This document shows positions 50,337-59,656 of a DNA stretch of 64,000 nt, one piece after another. This DNA is from JBCBKL01 sp038521825. Lineage in GTDB: Bacteria; Pseudomonadota; Alphaproteobacteria; Rhodobacterales; Rhodobacteraceae. The stretch covers positions 42,922-106,921 of the forward strand of contig JBCBKL010000015.1 of assembly GCA_038521825.1 (NCBI GenBank), read 5' to 3'. Below the pieces are notes generated by a model. That model made no database searches. It had not been told where the DNA came from and was given only the letters and a program-made list of their open reading frames with translations. Each line of letters starts with the position of its first letter. Within the stretch, counting starts at the first letter, position 1. The position numbers and the translations under genes are program-made.

Positions 50337-51941
50337 ATGAAGCTGAATAGTCAGGCGCTGGCCTCTTCGGAAGGCTTTCGGGCTAACCGCGAAGCGCACC
50401 TCTCAGCCCTTGCCAAGATCGAAGCCGCGGCCTCCTCCGCCCGAATGGGTGGTGGCGAAAAATCCCGTGCGCGCCACGAGGGCCGGGGCAAGATGCTGCC
50501 ACGTCGCCGTGTGGCGAACTTGCTCGATCCGGGCTCTCCGTTTCTGGAGGTCGGGGCCACCGCCGCCCATGGCATGTACGATGGCGCAGCCCCGTGCGCG
50601 GGCGTTGTCGCTGGTATTGGCCGCGTCATGGGGCAGGAGGTTATGGTCGTCTGCAACGATGCAACCGTGAAGGGCGGCACATATTACCCGATCACAGTCA
50701 AAAAGCATCTGCGCGCGCAGGAGATTGCGGAGCAGAACCATCTACCCTGCATCTATCTGGTCGACAGCGGAGGCGCGAACCTGCCCAATCAGGATGAGGT
50801 CTTTCCCGACCGGGATCACTTTGGCCGGATCTTCTACAATCAGGCTCAGATGTCCGCCAAGGGTATTCCCCAAATCGCAGTCGTGATGGGGTCCTGCACG
50901 GCGGGCGGGGCCTATGTTCCGGCAATGTCGGATGTGACCATCATCGTGAAGGATCAGGGCACCATCTTTCTGGCTGGGCCCCCTTTGGTCAAGGCCGCAA
51001 CGGGCGAGGTCGTCAGCGCCGAGGATCTGGGTGGTGGCGATGTCCATACGCGGCTTTCGGGCGTAGCCGATTGCCTGGCCGAGGATGACGCTCACGCTCT
51101 TGCACTCGCCCGGCGCGCCGTCGGCAGCCTGAACCGCACCAGGCCTCATACGGTCAATTGGATCTCACCCGAGGAACCAGCCTACGACCCGGATGAGATC
51201 CTGGGCGTGGTTCCCGCCGACTTGCGAACGCCCTACGATATCCGAGAGGTCATTGCCCGCATGGTGGACGGATCCCGGTTTGACGAATTCAAGCCGCGAT
51301 TTGGTGAGACGCTCGTCTGCGGCTTTGCCCATGTGCGGGGCTGCCCGGTAGGGATGATCGCCAACAACGGGGTGCTTTTCAGCGAAAGCGCTCAGAAGGG
51401 CGCGCATTTCGTTGAACTCTGCTCGCAGCGGCGCATCCCCCTGGTGTTCCTCCAGAACATCACCGGGTTCATGGTGGGCCGGAAGTACGAGAACGAGGGG
51501 ATCGCGCGGCACGGGGCCAAGATGGTGACGGCGGTCGCGACGACCGCGGTGCCAAAGATCACGATGCTGGTTGGCGGATCCTTTGGAGCTGGGAATTATG
51601 GTATGGCTGGAAGGGCTTACAGCCCGCACTTCATGTGGACATGGCCGAATTCGCGGATCAGCGTCATGGGCGGGGCACAGGCTGCGGGTGTGTTGGCCAC
51701 CGTCAAGCGCGATGCGATGGAGCGCGCGGGCGAAAGCTGGAGCGCGGAGGAAGAAGCAGCCTTCAAACAGCCCACGATCGACATGTTCGACGAGCAATCG
51801 CACCCGCTTTACGCTTCGGCTCGGCTCTGGGATGACGGTATCATCGACCCGCGCAAGAGCCGCGACGTGCTCTATCTGAGCCTGAGCGCTGCTCTGAATG
51901 CCACGATCGAAGAAACGCGCTTTGGCGTGTTCCGGATGTAG
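50337..51941 (+). CDS. mccB: Methylcrotonyl-CoA carboxylase, carboxyltransferase (beta) subunit
   Basis: A 534-residue carboxyltransferase that moves CO2 from carboxybiotin to 3-methylcrotonyl-CoA. It has the two crotonase-like halves: MGSCTAGGAYVPAMSD and the acyl-CoA site with GGGDVHTRLSGVAD in the first, and QNITGFMVGRKYENEGIARHGAKM and GAGNYGMAGRAY in the second, which distinguish MCC from propionyl-CoA carboxylases. It works with the alpha subunit encoded 0.5 kb downstream. Confidence 0.95.
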   Translation: MKLNSQALASSEGFRANREAHLSALAKIEAAASSARMGGGEKSRARHEGRGKMLPRRRVANLLDPGSPFLEVGATAAHGMYDGAAPCAGVVAGIGRVMGQEVMVVCNDATVKGGTYYPITVKKHLRAQEIAEQNHLPCIYLVDSGGANLPNQDEVFPDRDHFGRIFYNQAQMSAKGIPQIAVVMGSCTAGGAYVPAMSDVTIIVKDQGTIFLAGPPLVKAATGEVVSAEDLGGGDVHTRLSGVADCLAEDDAHALALARRAVGSLNRTRPHTVNWISPEEPAYDPDEILGVVPADLRTPYDIREVIARMVDGSRFDEFKPRFGETLVCGFAHVRGCPVGMIANNGVLFSESAQKGAHFVELCSQRRIPLVFLQNITGFMVGRKYENEGIARHGAKMVTAVATTAVPKITMLVGGSFGAGNYGMAGRAYSPHFMWTWPNSRISVMGGAQAAGVLATVKRDAMERAGESWSAEEEAAFKQPTIDMFDEQSHPLYASARLWDDGIIDPRKSRDVLYLSLSAALNATIEETRFGVFRM

Positions 51942-51997
51942 AATGGCGATTTTCGGTGACCTTTTTGTTGCTTTGGAAACAACCGTTTGAGGCAGAG

Positions 51998-52411
51998 ATG
52001 ACTTTGGATGAAGCACTTAAACGCTACCCGAACGCTGAGACGTTCAGGTTTGGCGATGGCCCGGAGTTGAGCGCAGAGCTGCTCGGACTTGTGCGCGCCG
52101 GTCGCAAGACGGCGACTTGCGGCGCGCTCCGCGACTTTGGACCGGGCGGAGAGGCCCTTCCGGTTGTTGGGCGCCGCGATATCGCGCTTGAATGGGATGG
52201 GCGTCCGGCACTGGTTATTGAAACTCTGGAGGTCACGGTGCGCCGGTTTTGCGATGTCGACGCTGATTTCGCGCTGGCCGAGGGCGAAAACGACTCGCTC
52301 GAGGGGTGGCAGGCCGGACATGAACGGTACTTCCGGCGTCACGGCGGATTTGATCCCGAAATGGAGCTTGTATGCGAGCGTTTCAGGCTCATCGAGGATT
52401 TCAGGGATTGA
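51998..52411 (+). CDS. ASCH-domain protein
   Basis: A 137-residue protein starting at the ATG at 51998 (GAGGCAG upstream). The ASCH pattern is visible as LLGLVRAGRKTATCGALRDFG, VVGRRDIALEWDGRPALVIETLEV and a C-terminal GWQAGHERYFRRHG. The domain is related to PUA and may bind RNA or nucleosides. Being inserted between mccB and mccA is probably a matter of co-expression rather than function. The stop is 4 bases before the mccA GTG. Confidence 0.8.
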   Translation: MTLDEALKRYPNAETFRFGDGPELSAELLGLVRAGRKTATCGALRDFGPGGEALPVVGRRDIALEWDGRPALVIETLEVTVRRFCDVDADFALAEGENDSLEGWQAGHERYFRRHGGFDPEMELVCERFRLIEDFRD

Positions 52412-52415
52412 GACC

Positions 52416-54350
52416 GTGTTTGACAAGATCCTGATCGCCAACCGGGGCGAGATAGCCTGCCGCATCATCCGCACGGCCCAGTCGATGGGGGTGCGCTGCG
52501 TCGCGGTCTATTCGGACGCGGATGCCGAGGCTATGCATGTTGAGATGGCCGACGAGGCGGTACATATCGGCGGCAGCGCGCCGGCAGACAGCTACCTGCG
52601 CGGCGACGTGATCGTTGAGGCAGCGCTCGACACCGGGGCGCAAGGGCTCCACCCGGGCTATGGTTTCCTGAGCGAAAACCCCGATTTCGTGGAGCTGGTC
52701 GCGGCGGCTGGCGTCACCTTTATCGGCCCCTCTGCGCAGGCGATCCGCGCCATGGGTCTCAAGGACGCAGCCAAGGCGCTGATGGAGGAGGCGGGCGTGC
52801 CGGTCGTCCCCGGATATCACGGAGACAATCAGGATCCGGAGCATCTGGCGGGTGCTGCCGACGCCATTGGTTACCCAGTTCTTATCAAGGCGGTGGCTGG
52901 CGGCGGCGGTAAGGGGATGCGGCTGGTCGATGCTCCTGAAGACTTCGCCACAGCTCTGCAAAGCGCCCGCTCTGAAGCCAAGACTGCGTTCGGAAATGAT
53001 GCCGTTCTGGTCGAGAAATTCGTGGCCAAGCCGCGCCATGTCGAGGTGCAGGTCTTTGGTGATGGTGAAACGGCCGTTCATCTTTTTGAACGCGACTGTT
53101 CTCTGCAACGGCGCCATCAAAAGGTCATCGAGGAGGCGCCGGCCCCGGGCATGACTGAAGACATGCGTGCTGCCATGGGTGCGGCTGCCGTCCGCGCGGC
53201 CGAGGCCATCGGGTACAAAGGCGCCGGAACCGTCGAGTTCATCGTCGATGGCTCAGACGGGCTGCGCCCTGACGGGTTCTACTTCATGGAGATGAATACC
53301 CGCCTGCAGGTCGAACACCCGGTAACCGAGGCGATCACCGGGGTGGACCTGGTGGAATGGCAGTTGCGGGTCGCGGCGGGCGAACCGCTGCCCCTGCAAC
53401 AGGAAGATCTTGGGATCACCGGCCATTCCTTCGAGGCGCGCCTCTATGCCGAGGATGTGCCGAAGGGGTTTCTGCCCGCGACCGGAACGCTCACGCATCT
53501 GGAATTCCCGGATGGTGCCCGCGCGGACAGCGGCGTGAGGGCAGGCGATACGATCAGCCCCTTCTATGATCCGATGATCGCCAAGTTGATCACCCATGGC
53601 CCCAACCGCGCCATTGCACTTGGTCGCCTGTCGCAGGCGCTGGCGCAGACCGAGGTCGGCGGGACTGTCACGAACCTTGCCTTTCTCACCGCGCTCAGCG
53701 CCCATGACGGGTTTGCTGCGGGCAAGGTCGATACCGGTCTGATCGGGCGCGATCTTGATGACTTGGTGCACCCGGTCGTGCCCGAAGCGATCCATATCGT
53801 GGCTGCAGGCATGGCGGCGTCCGGCCTCGACCAGCCGGGCGATCTGGCCGGGCACACGCTGTGGCATCCGCTGCGGCGTGCGATCCCGCTCGGCCACCAG
53901 GATCAACCAATCGATCTGCAGGTCGCTGTTCTGAACGAGAACGAACAGGAATGGTATGTGAACGGCACTGATGTCAAAGCCGTACGTACTGCCCAAGGCT
54001 GGACGATCGAAGGCAAACCGGCGCCCAAAGTGGCCGTCCACGGTGATACCGTCACGGTTTTTGCCGGTGGCGGTATCGTCTTTGACCGCATTGACCTGCT
54101 GAATGTTGCAGCCAGTGCGCCGGGTGATGGCAATGTCGTCGATGCCCCGATGCCGGGCCTGGTCAAGGCGATCTTCGCCCGAGCGGGGATGGCTGTTCAG
54201 GCGGGCGACCGGCTCGCGGTTCTCGAAGCGATGAAGATGGAGCACACCCTGACCGCCATCCGCGATGGCATTGTGGCTGAGGTGCTGGCCGGAGAAGGCG
54301 ATCAGGTCGAAGCCGGTGCGGCCCTCGTGCGACTGGAAGCGGCTGAATGA
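52416..54350 (+). CDS. mccA: Methylcrotonyl-CoA carboxylase, biotin-containing (alpha) subunit
   Basis: A 644-residue protein with biotin carboxylase and biotin carrier domains. FDKILIANRGEIACRIIRT opens the chain; GGGGKGM is the ATP-grasp loop; EMNTRLQVEHPVTE is the active-site segment; EAMKMEH near residue 628 carries the biotinylated Lys. The GTG at 52416 is selected because it gives the exact family N-terminus; the same frame is open for another 320 bases upstream, inside the ASCH gene. The stop overlaps the first GST gene. Confidence 0.95.
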   Translation: MFDKILIANRGEIACRIIRTAQSMGVRCVAVYSDADAEAMHVEMADEAVHIGGSAPADSYLRGDVIVEAALDTGAQGLHPGYGFLSENPDFVELVAAAGVTFIGPSAQAIRAMGLKDAAKALMEEAGVPVVPGYHGDNQDPEHLAGAADAIGYPVLIKAVAGGGGKGMRLVDAPEDFATALQSARSEAKTAFGNDAVLVEKFVAKPRHVEVQVFGDGETAVHLFERDCSLQRRHQKVIEEAPAPGMTEDMRAAMGAAAVRAAEAIGYKGAGTVEFIVDGSDGLRPDGFYFMEMNTRLQVEHPVTEAITGVDLVEWQLRVAAGEPLPLQQEDLGITGHSFEARLYAEDVPKGFLPATGTLTHLEFPDGARADSGVRAGDTISPFYDPMIAKLITHGPNRAIALGRLSQALAQTEVGGTVTNLAFLTALSAHDGFAAGKVDTGLIGRDLDDLVHPVVPEAIHIVAAGMAASGLDQPGDLAGHTLWHPLRRAIPLGHQDQPIDLQVAVLNENEQEWYVNGTDVKAVRTAQGWTIEGKPAPKVAVHGDTVTVFAGGGIVFDRIDLLNVAASAPGDGNVVDAPMPGLVKAIFARAGMAVQAGDRLAVLEAMKMEHTLTAIRDGIVAEVLAGEGDQVEAGAALVRLEAAE

Positions 54351-55006
54351 TCGGCCTTCGCCTCTCCGGTTTTGCGCCCAGCGTCTATACCCGCGCCGTT
54401 CGACTGGCCCTGCACGAAAAAGGGCTGGGCTATGAATTTGACGAGGTCGATCCATTTTCGCCTGAGGGTCAGGAGACATTGCGTGATCTGCATCCTTTCG
54501 GTCGCGTGCCCGTTCTCGATCATTATGCCTTTCGCGTCTTTGAGACCCGCGCGATCCTCGGTTACCTCGAAGACGCCTTTGACGCGCCGCCGCTTTTGCC
54601 GAAAGGGGCAAAGGCGCGGGCTCGAGTGGCGCAGGTCGTTGGTATCATGGACGCCTACGGCTATTGGCCGATGGTGCGCCAGGTCTTTGCCCATGGCGTC
54701 TTTCGACCACGGGCTGGCGCGCCTGTCGACGCCAAGGAAGTAGTCGCCGGTCTTGCAGCGTCTGCTCCGGTTCTGGATGCGCTCGAAGACATCGCCGCCG
54801 CTGGTCTTGTCCTGAACGGGCGCGAAATAACGCAAGCCGATTGTGTGCTTGCGCCGATGATGGATGCCTTCAACCAATTCGCAGAGGGCAACGCGATGCT
54901 TGATAAGCGCGAAGGGCTGGCGCACTGGTTCGATACGGTTTCGAAACGACCGGCGTTTCAGGAGATCTGTGTGCGGCAAACCCCGCGACCAGAGACGTTG
55001 TCATGA
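54347..55006 (+). CDS. Glutathione S-transferase family protein (first of a pair)
   Basis: A 219-residue GST. The thioredoxin-like N-terminal domain reads LRLSGFAPSVYTRAVRLALHEKGLGYEFDEV, with GRVPVLDHYAFRVFETRAILGYLED supplying the cis-Pro and the Glu-Thr pair for glutathione gamma-glutamyl binding. The helical domain follows. The catalytic residue is unclear (Ser10 or Tyr11). Overlaps mccA and the next GST by 4 bases each. Confidence 0.87.
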   Translation: MIGLRLSGFAPSVYTRAVRLALHEKGLGYEFDEVDPFSPEGQETLRDLHPFGRVPVLDHYAFRVFETRAILGYLEDAFDAPPLLPKGAKARARVAQVVGIMDAYGYWPMVRQVFAHGVFRPRAGAPVDAKEVVAGLAASAPVLDALEDIAAAGLVLNGREITQADCVLAPMMDAFNQFAEGNAMLDKREGLAHWFDTVSKRPAFQEICVRQTPRPETLS

Positions 55007-55662
55007 TCCGGCTGCATCATTGTCCGCAGACCCGGTCAATGCGCACCCTTTGGCTGCTGTACGAGTTGGGCATCGAATTCGAAGTAATAACGCATGCATT
55101 CGGAAAGAACCTGCGCGATCCCAAATACCTTTCGATCGCGCCGTCGGGCCGGGTGCCGTCGCTGGAGATTGACGGCAAGAGCCTGATCGAAACCGGTGCT
55201 ATTGCCGAATACCTGTGCGACCGCTTCAGCCCCGACGATCTGGGACGGTCGCCCGGACATTCCGAACGCGCCGAATGGTTGGTGTGGATGCATTTTGCCG
55301 AGACAATCAGCCAGCATGCCGCGGCGCTGACGCAGCAACACATTGCCCTGCGCGAAGATCACATGCGCAGCCCGATCGTGATGAAGCTTGAGGCCGCTCG
55401 CATCGGCAAATGCTTTGACGCGCTCGAGCATCGCCTCACTGGGCGTGAATACCTGCTCGATGGCGGGTTTTCTGCCGCGGATGTGTCGGTCGGGCAGGCA
55501 GTCTATATGGCGTCCTTCTTTGCCCGCTTCGACGATAGGACGAACCTTGCGGCCTGGTACGACCGGATCTCGAACCGCCCCGCATTCCAGGCAAGCCTTC
55601 CAGAAGAAAATATGCGACTGTTTACGGAAGACTTCTTTGAGACGTGGGGGGAACAGGCATGA
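55003..55662 (+). CDS. Glutathione S-transferase family protein (second of a pair)
   Basis: A 219-residue GST, the same length as its neighbour but clearly different in sequence. It opens LHHCPQTRSMRTLWLLYELGIEFEVI, and GRVPSLEIDGKSLIETGAIAEYLCDRF is the glutathione site. The two may form a heterodimer or act on different substrates; GSTs are not known as required steps of leucine breakdown. The stop overlaps the HMG-CoA lyase ATG. Confidence 0.87.
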   Translation: MIRLHHCPQTRSMRTLWLLYELGIEFEVITHAFGKNLRDPKYLSIAPSGRVPSLEIDGKSLIETGAIAEYLCDRFSPDDLGRSPGHSERAEWLVWMHFAETISQHAAALTQQHIALREDHMRSPIVMKLEAARIGKCFDALEHRLTGREYLLDGGFSAADVSVGQAVYMASFFARFDDRTNLAAWYDRISNRPAFQASLPEENMRLFTEDFFETWGEQA

Positions 55663-56531
55663 TCGGAGCCGTCGAAATCTTTGAAGTTGGCCCGCGCGAC
55701 GGCCTGCAGAACGAGGCCGGGGAGATTCCGGTCGCCGACAAGATCGCGCTTGTTGACAAGCTCAGCGCGGCGGGGTTTCGACGGATCGAATGCGCGAGTT
55801 TCGTCAGCCCCAAATGGGTACCCCAGATGGCCGGAAGCGCCGAGGTTATGGCAGGCATAAAACGGGCCGATGGTATTCGGTATGCGGCGCTCACGCCGAA
55901 CATGCGCGGATACGAGGATGCACTTGCGGCCAAGGCGGACGAGATTGCCATCTTCGGTTCTGCCAGCGAAGGGTTTTCGAAGGCCAACATCAACGCCACC
56001 ATTGCCGAATCCATTGAACGCTTCCGCCCGGTGGTCGAGGCGGCCCGCCATATCGATCTGCCCGTACGGGGATATGTGTCCTGTGTCGTAGAGTGCCCGT
56101 ATGACGGTCCCGTTGCGCCCGAGGCCGTCGCGAAGGTTGCCGACACGCTTTTTGGCATGGGGTGTTACGAGATCAGCCTGGGCGACACCTTGGGTCAGGG
56201 CACGCCCGACAGCATCGCGCGGATGCTGATGGCGGTCCGCGACGTCGTGCCTGTCGGGCGCCTGGCCGGGCATTACCACGACACGAACGGGCGGGCGATC
56301 GACAACATCGATGCATCGCTGGCGCTTGGCATGCGGGTCTTTGACGCCGCCGTCGGCGGTTTGGGCGGTTGCCCTTATGCCCCCGGTGCAGCCGGCAATG
56401 TGGCAACCGAAGCGGTTGCGGCGCATCTCGAACGGTTAGGCTACGACACTGGCCTCGATCTTGCAGTGGTCGGCGAGGCGGCAGAGATGGCGCGGGCCAT
56501 GCGCACGTCAGAGGTGGCCGAGATCCGCTAA
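55659..56531 (+). CDS. mvaB: Hydroxymethylglutaryl-CoA lyase
   Basis: A 290-residue TIM-barrel lyase that splits HMG-CoA to acetyl-CoA and acetoacetate, the last step of leucine degradation. Signatures: EVGPRDGLQNE (catalytic Arg and Asp), ASFVSPKWVPQM, GHYHDTNGRAIDN (metal His pair) and GGLGGCPYAPGAAGNVATE with the conserved active-site Cys. The start at 55659 overlaps the GST stop. Confidence 0.95.
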   Translation: MIGAVEIFEVGPRDGLQNEAGEIPVADKIALVDKLSAAGFRRIECASFVSPKWVPQMAGSAEVMAGIKRADGIRYAALTPNMRGYEDALAAKADEIAIFGSASEGFSKANINATIAESIERFRPVVEAARHIDLPVRGYVSCVVECPYDGPVAPEAVAKVADTLFGMGCYEISLGDTLGQGTPDSIARMLMAVRDVVPVGRLAGHYHDTNGRAIDNIDASLALGMRVFDAAVGGLGGCPYAPGAAGNVATEAVAAHLERLGYDTGLDLAVVGEAAEMARAMRTSEVAEIR

Positions 56532-57034
56532 TGACCGCCTACGACTTTGCCGAACGACTGATGGCGATGGATGACGCCACCTGGCGCCGCCACGCCAACC
56601 CCTTGTCCGTGCAGACCCGGTTCACCTGCCTTCCTTTGATCGTGCTTGCCGCCTGGAGCTATGTCTGGATCGGCTGGTGGTCGCTGGCTCCACTTGGTCT
56701 TGCGCTCTGGTGGACATGGTACAACCCCCGGGCGTTCCCTGAGCCGCAGCATTTCGATAGCTGGTGGAGCCGGGCCGTCTTGGGCGAACGGGTCTTCCTC
56801 GCGCACAGGCAGGAGGTTCCGTTTCATCACCAACGGGCCGCCAACATCCTCTCGGCCATGAGCGTGCCCGGCGCGATCCTCTTGGTGTTCGGCCTTTTGA
56901 TGCAATGGGCGCCGGGCGCGGGGTTCGGGACTGTGCTGGTGATGCTGCCCAAGGCATGGTTCTGCGACCGCATGGTCTGGCTTTACGACGATTGGGTGCG
57001 CGAAGGGCGCCCCGTACCGGGGATGGAGACGTGA
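56531..57034 (+). CDS. Small membrane protein, possibly DUF6653
   Basis: A 167-residue protein with two pairs of hydrophobic segments (about 36-66 and 108-140). It opens with a helix DFAERLMAMDDATWRRHANPLSVQTR and has WYNPRAFPEP, WWSRAVLGERVFL and WFCDRMVWLYDDW. From memory this is the family DUF6653, common in Rhodobacterales leucine operons; function unknown. The start overlaps the mvaB stop (TAATG) and the stop overlaps the hydratase start. Confidence 0.7.
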   Translation: MTAYDFAERLMAMDDATWRRHANPLSVQTRFTCLPLIVLAAWSYVWIGWWSLAPLGLALWWTWYNPRAFPEPQHFDSWWSRAVLGERVFLAHRQEVPFHHQRAANILSAMSVPGAILLVFGLLMQWAPGAGFGTVLVMLPKAWFCDRMVWLYDDWVREGRPVPGMET

Positions 57035-57825
57035 TGGAGTTCAATACGATTTCAGTCGCGGTGGACGATCGTGGTGTCGCCACTTTAACGCTGGACCGGG
57101 CCGAGAAGCACAACGCCCTGTCCCCGCAAATGATCGCTGAACTGACCGATGTCGCCGGTCGCCTTGGGGCTGACGATGCGGTGCGGGTTGTGGTGCTAAC
57201 CGGCGCGGGCAAGACGTTCTGCGCGGGCGGTGATCTGGGCTGGATGCGCGAGCAGATGGCGGCGGAGGCCGAAACGCGGGCGCGCGAGGCGGGCAAGCTG
57301 GCCCATATGCTTCAGGCAATAAACACAATGCCCAAACCGCTGATCGGGGCGCTGCAAGGCAATGCGTTCGGCGGGGGCGTGGGAATGGCGTCGGTCTGTG
57401 ACGTGGCCGTTGGGGTGGACACGCTCAAGATGGGGCTGACCGAGGTGCGGCTAGGCATCATCCCGGCAACGATAGGGCCTTACGTCGTTGCGCGGATGGG
57501 CGAGGGGCGGGCAAGGCGGGTCTTTTTCTCGGGTCGTCTCTTTGACGCGAGTGAGGCGGAGGAACTCGGGCTTCTGGCACGGGCGGTACCTGCGGATGAT
57601 CTGGTCGCGGCGGTGGAAGCCGAGGTCGCGCCCTACCTCTCGACAGCGCCGGGGGCGGTTTCGGCCGCCAAGGCGCTCGCCCGGTCGCTCGGTCCCCGGA
57701 TCGATGAAGAGACAATAGCCATGACAATCGCGGCCTTGAAAGATCGCTGGGAGACCGACGAGGCCGAGGAGGGGATAAGCGCGTTTTTCGAGAAGCGGAA
57801 ACCCGGCTGGATCTTAAATGGCTAG
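57034..57825 (+). CDS. liuC: Enoyl-CoA hydratase, probable methylglutaconyl-CoA hydratase
   Basis: A 263-residue crotonase-fold enzyme. The oxyanion hole is made by VLTGAGKTFCAGGDLGWM and GNAFGGGVGMASVCDVAV; EVRLGIIPATIGPYVV and ARRVFFSGRLFDASEA are family segments. With Ivd, MccAB and MvaB in the same operon it most likely hydrates 3-methylglutaconyl-CoA to HMG-CoA, which completes the pathway. The last gene of the operon; the 348 bases after it have no gene. Confidence 0.9.
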   Translation: MEFNTISVAVDDRGVATLTLDRAEKHNALSPQMIAELTDVAGRLGADDAVRVVVLTGAGKTFCAGGDLGWMREQMAAEAETRAREAGKLAHMLQAINTMPKPLIGALQGNAFGGGVGMASVCDVAVGVDTLKMGLTEVRLGIIPATIGPYVVARMGEGRARRVFFSGRLFDASEAEELGLLARAVPADDLVAAVEAEVAPYLSTAPGAVSAAKALARSLGPRIDEETIAMTIAALKDRWETDEAEEGISAFFEKRKPGWILNG

Positions 57826-58173
57826 CTTGTTTAAATGCATTTCTTAAGATCCTCGGTCGTCCAACCGCCCTCAGCCGCGGATAAGCTCTAGTTTCGCCGT
57901 GCGGGTGTGGGACACATCGAAGACATGATCTCCCTAAACAGCAACCAAGTGCCATGATTTTCTGTCAGCAGAATGCAAGGCGTTGAGCGAAGGCCTGCAT
58001 CTTATAGGGCAGGGAGAATGGCGCCCGGATCGGCACAGGCCCTCCTGCGGCGAAATCACCCGATCAAAATTCGTCCAAGGACCCCGGGCGTTTATTGACC
58101 CTTCAGGTTCATCGGCGTAGGACGATCCCAGCCAATGTTTTCGCGCCTGCAGCGCGATCGAAAGGAGCCGTTC
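57826..58173 (+). promoter_or_regulatory. Intergenic region with candidate nuo promoter
   Basis: A 348-base gene-free region between the leucine operon and nuoA. The best promoter match is TTGACC at 58095-58100 and TAGGAC at 58118-58123, separated by 17 bases, giving a leader of about 45 bases before the nuoA start. No terminator-like hairpin with a T-run was found after the hydratase gene. Confidence 0.4.
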
Positions 58174-58539
58174 GTGGAAGAGCTTCTCAGAGAATACCTA
58201 CCCATTCTCGTTTTTCTGGCCGTTGCCATCGGGCTCGGCCTTGTTCTGATCCTTGCCGCCGTCGTTGTCGCGGTGCGGAACCCGGACCCAGAAAAGGTGT
58301 CAGCCTATGAGTGCGGCTTTAACGCATTCGATGACGCGCGGATGAAGTTCGACGTCCGCTTTTACCTCGTTTCGATCCTGTTCATCATCTTCGATCTCGA
58401 AATCGCCTTCCTCTTTCCATGGGCTGTGGCCTTCAAGGACATCTCAATGGCGGGCTTTTGGTCGATGATGGTCTTCCTTGGCGTTCTCACCGCGGGCTTT
58501 GCCTATGAATGGAAGAAGGGGGCGATGGAATGGCAGTAA
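58174..58539 (+). CDS. nuoA: NADH-quinone oxidoreductase subunit A
   Basis: A 121-residue membrane subunit of complex I with three transmembrane segments; the family motif PEKVSAYECGFNAFDDARMKFDVRFY in the second loop contains the conserved Glu and Cys. The GTG at 58174 behind AAAGGAG is preferred to an upstream in-frame ATG at 58135, which has no ribosome binding site and would add an atypical basic extension. First gene of the nuo operon. Confidence 0.95.
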   Translation: MEELLREYLPILVFLAVAIGLGLVLILAAVVVAVRNPDPEKVSAYECGFNAFDDARMKFDVRFYLVSILFIIFDLEIAFLFPWAVAFKDISMAGFWSMMVFLGVLTAGFAYEWKKGAMEWQ

Positions 58540-59051
58540 CCGATGTGGGCGCTGACCGAGAGGTCGCGGCCCGTGAATTGAACGCGGAATTGCAGGACAA
58601 GGGTTTCCTGCTCACCTCGACCGAAGACATCATCAACTGGGCGCGCACCGGCTCGCTGCATTGGATGACATTCGGGTTGGCCTGTTGCGCGGTCGAAATG
58701 ATGCACACTTCGATGCCGCGCTATGATCTCGAACGGTTTGGCACGGCGCCGCGGGCATCCCCACGTCAGTCCGACCTCATGATCGTGGCCGGGACCCTCA
58801 CCAACAAGATGGCGCCCGCCCTGCGTAAGGTCTACGACCAGATGCCCGAGCCGCGCTACGTAATCTCGATGGGGTCCTGCGCGAATGGCGGCGGATACTA
58901 TCACTACAGCTATTCGGTCGTGCGCGGCTGTGACCGCATCGTGCCAGTGGACATCTATGTCCCGGGATGCCCGCCCACGGCCGAGGCGCTGCTGTATGGG
59001 ATCATGCAGCTGCAGCGGAAAATCCGCCGGACAGGAACCATTGTAAGATGA
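58530..59051 (+). CDS. nuoB: NADH-quinone oxidoreductase subunit B
   Basis: A 173-residue subunit that holds the last iron-sulfur cluster N2 near the quinone site. The four ligands are in GLACCAVEMM (adjacent Cys pair), SMGSCANGGGYY and YVPGCPPTAEAL. The ATG at 58530 overlaps the end of nuoA; an in-frame start 21 bases earlier is less likely. Confidence 0.96.
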   Translation: MAVTDVGADREVAARELNAELQDKGFLLTSTEDIINWARTGSLHWMTFGLACCAVEMMHTSMPRYDLERFGTAPRASPRQSDLMIVAGTLTNKMAPALRKVYDQMPEPRYVISMGSCANGGGYYHYSYSVVRGCDRIVPVDIYVPGCPPTAEALLYGIMQLQRKIRRTGTIVR

Positions 59052-59656
59052 CCGAAGCTCTGAACGAACTCGGCACCTACATTGAGGCCAAGCGCCCGGA
59101 TTGCATCCTGTCCTGGGCTGTCGCGCATGACGAGCTGACGATGGATGTGGCACCAGCCAACGTTGCGGGGCTCGTCGAATTCCTGAAAGCCGATCAGACC
59201 TGCAAGTTCTCGACCCTGGTCGACATCACTGGCGTCGATCATCCGGGGCGGGGCAAGCGTTTCGATGTCGTTTACCACCTGCTGAGCATGTATCAGAACC
59301 AGCGGGTCCGACTGAAAATCGCGATCCGCGAGGACGAGATGGTGCCGTCGATCACCGGTACCCACCCCTCGGCCAACTGGTTCGAACGCGAAGTGTTCGA
59401 CATGTTCGGTATCCTGTTCTCGGGCCATCCCGACCTGCGGCGTATTCTGACGGATTACGGGTTTCGCGGCTATCCGCTGCGCAAGGATTTCCCGACCACG
59501 GGCTATACCGAGGTGCGGTACGACGAGGCGCAAAAGCGCGTTGTCTACGAGCCGGTCAGCCTCGTGCAGGAATACCGGCAGTTCGATTTCATGAGCCCGT
59601 GGGAGGGCGCGGAATACATCCTGCCGGGGGATGAAAAGAAAGAAGAGGCCAAGTGA
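59048..59656 (+). CDS. nuoC: NADH-quinone oxidoreductase subunit C
   Basis: A 202-residue peripheral subunit (30-kDa type). NWFEREVFDMFGILFSGHPDLRRILTDYGFRGYPLRKDFP is the family signature region, and TLVDITGVDHPGR precedes it. The start overlaps the nuoB stop (ATGA). NuoC and NuoD are separate genes here, unlike the fused NuoCD of enteric bacteria. Confidence 0.96.
   Translation: MTEALNELGTYIEAKRPDCILSWAVAHDELTMDVAPANVAGLVEFLKADQTCKFSTLVDITGVDHPGRGKRFDVVYHLLSMYQNQRVRLKIAIREDEMVPSITGTHPSANWFEREVFDMFGILFSGHPDLRRILTDYGFRGYPLRKDFPTTGYTEVRYDEAQKRVVYEPVSLVQEYRQFDFMSPWEGAEYILPGDEKKEEAK

Noticed and set aside
49705..50340. The phrase VFTDIVGATRL in the 211-codon frame resembles a class III cyclase motif
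   Set aside because: The second metal Asp motif and the rest of a cyclase domain are absent, so the match is taken as chance.
53253..54611. A 452-codon minus-strand frame opposite mccA
   Set aside because: It mirrors the codon pattern of mccA in GC-rich DNA; the translation is Arg/His/Gly-rich with no family features.
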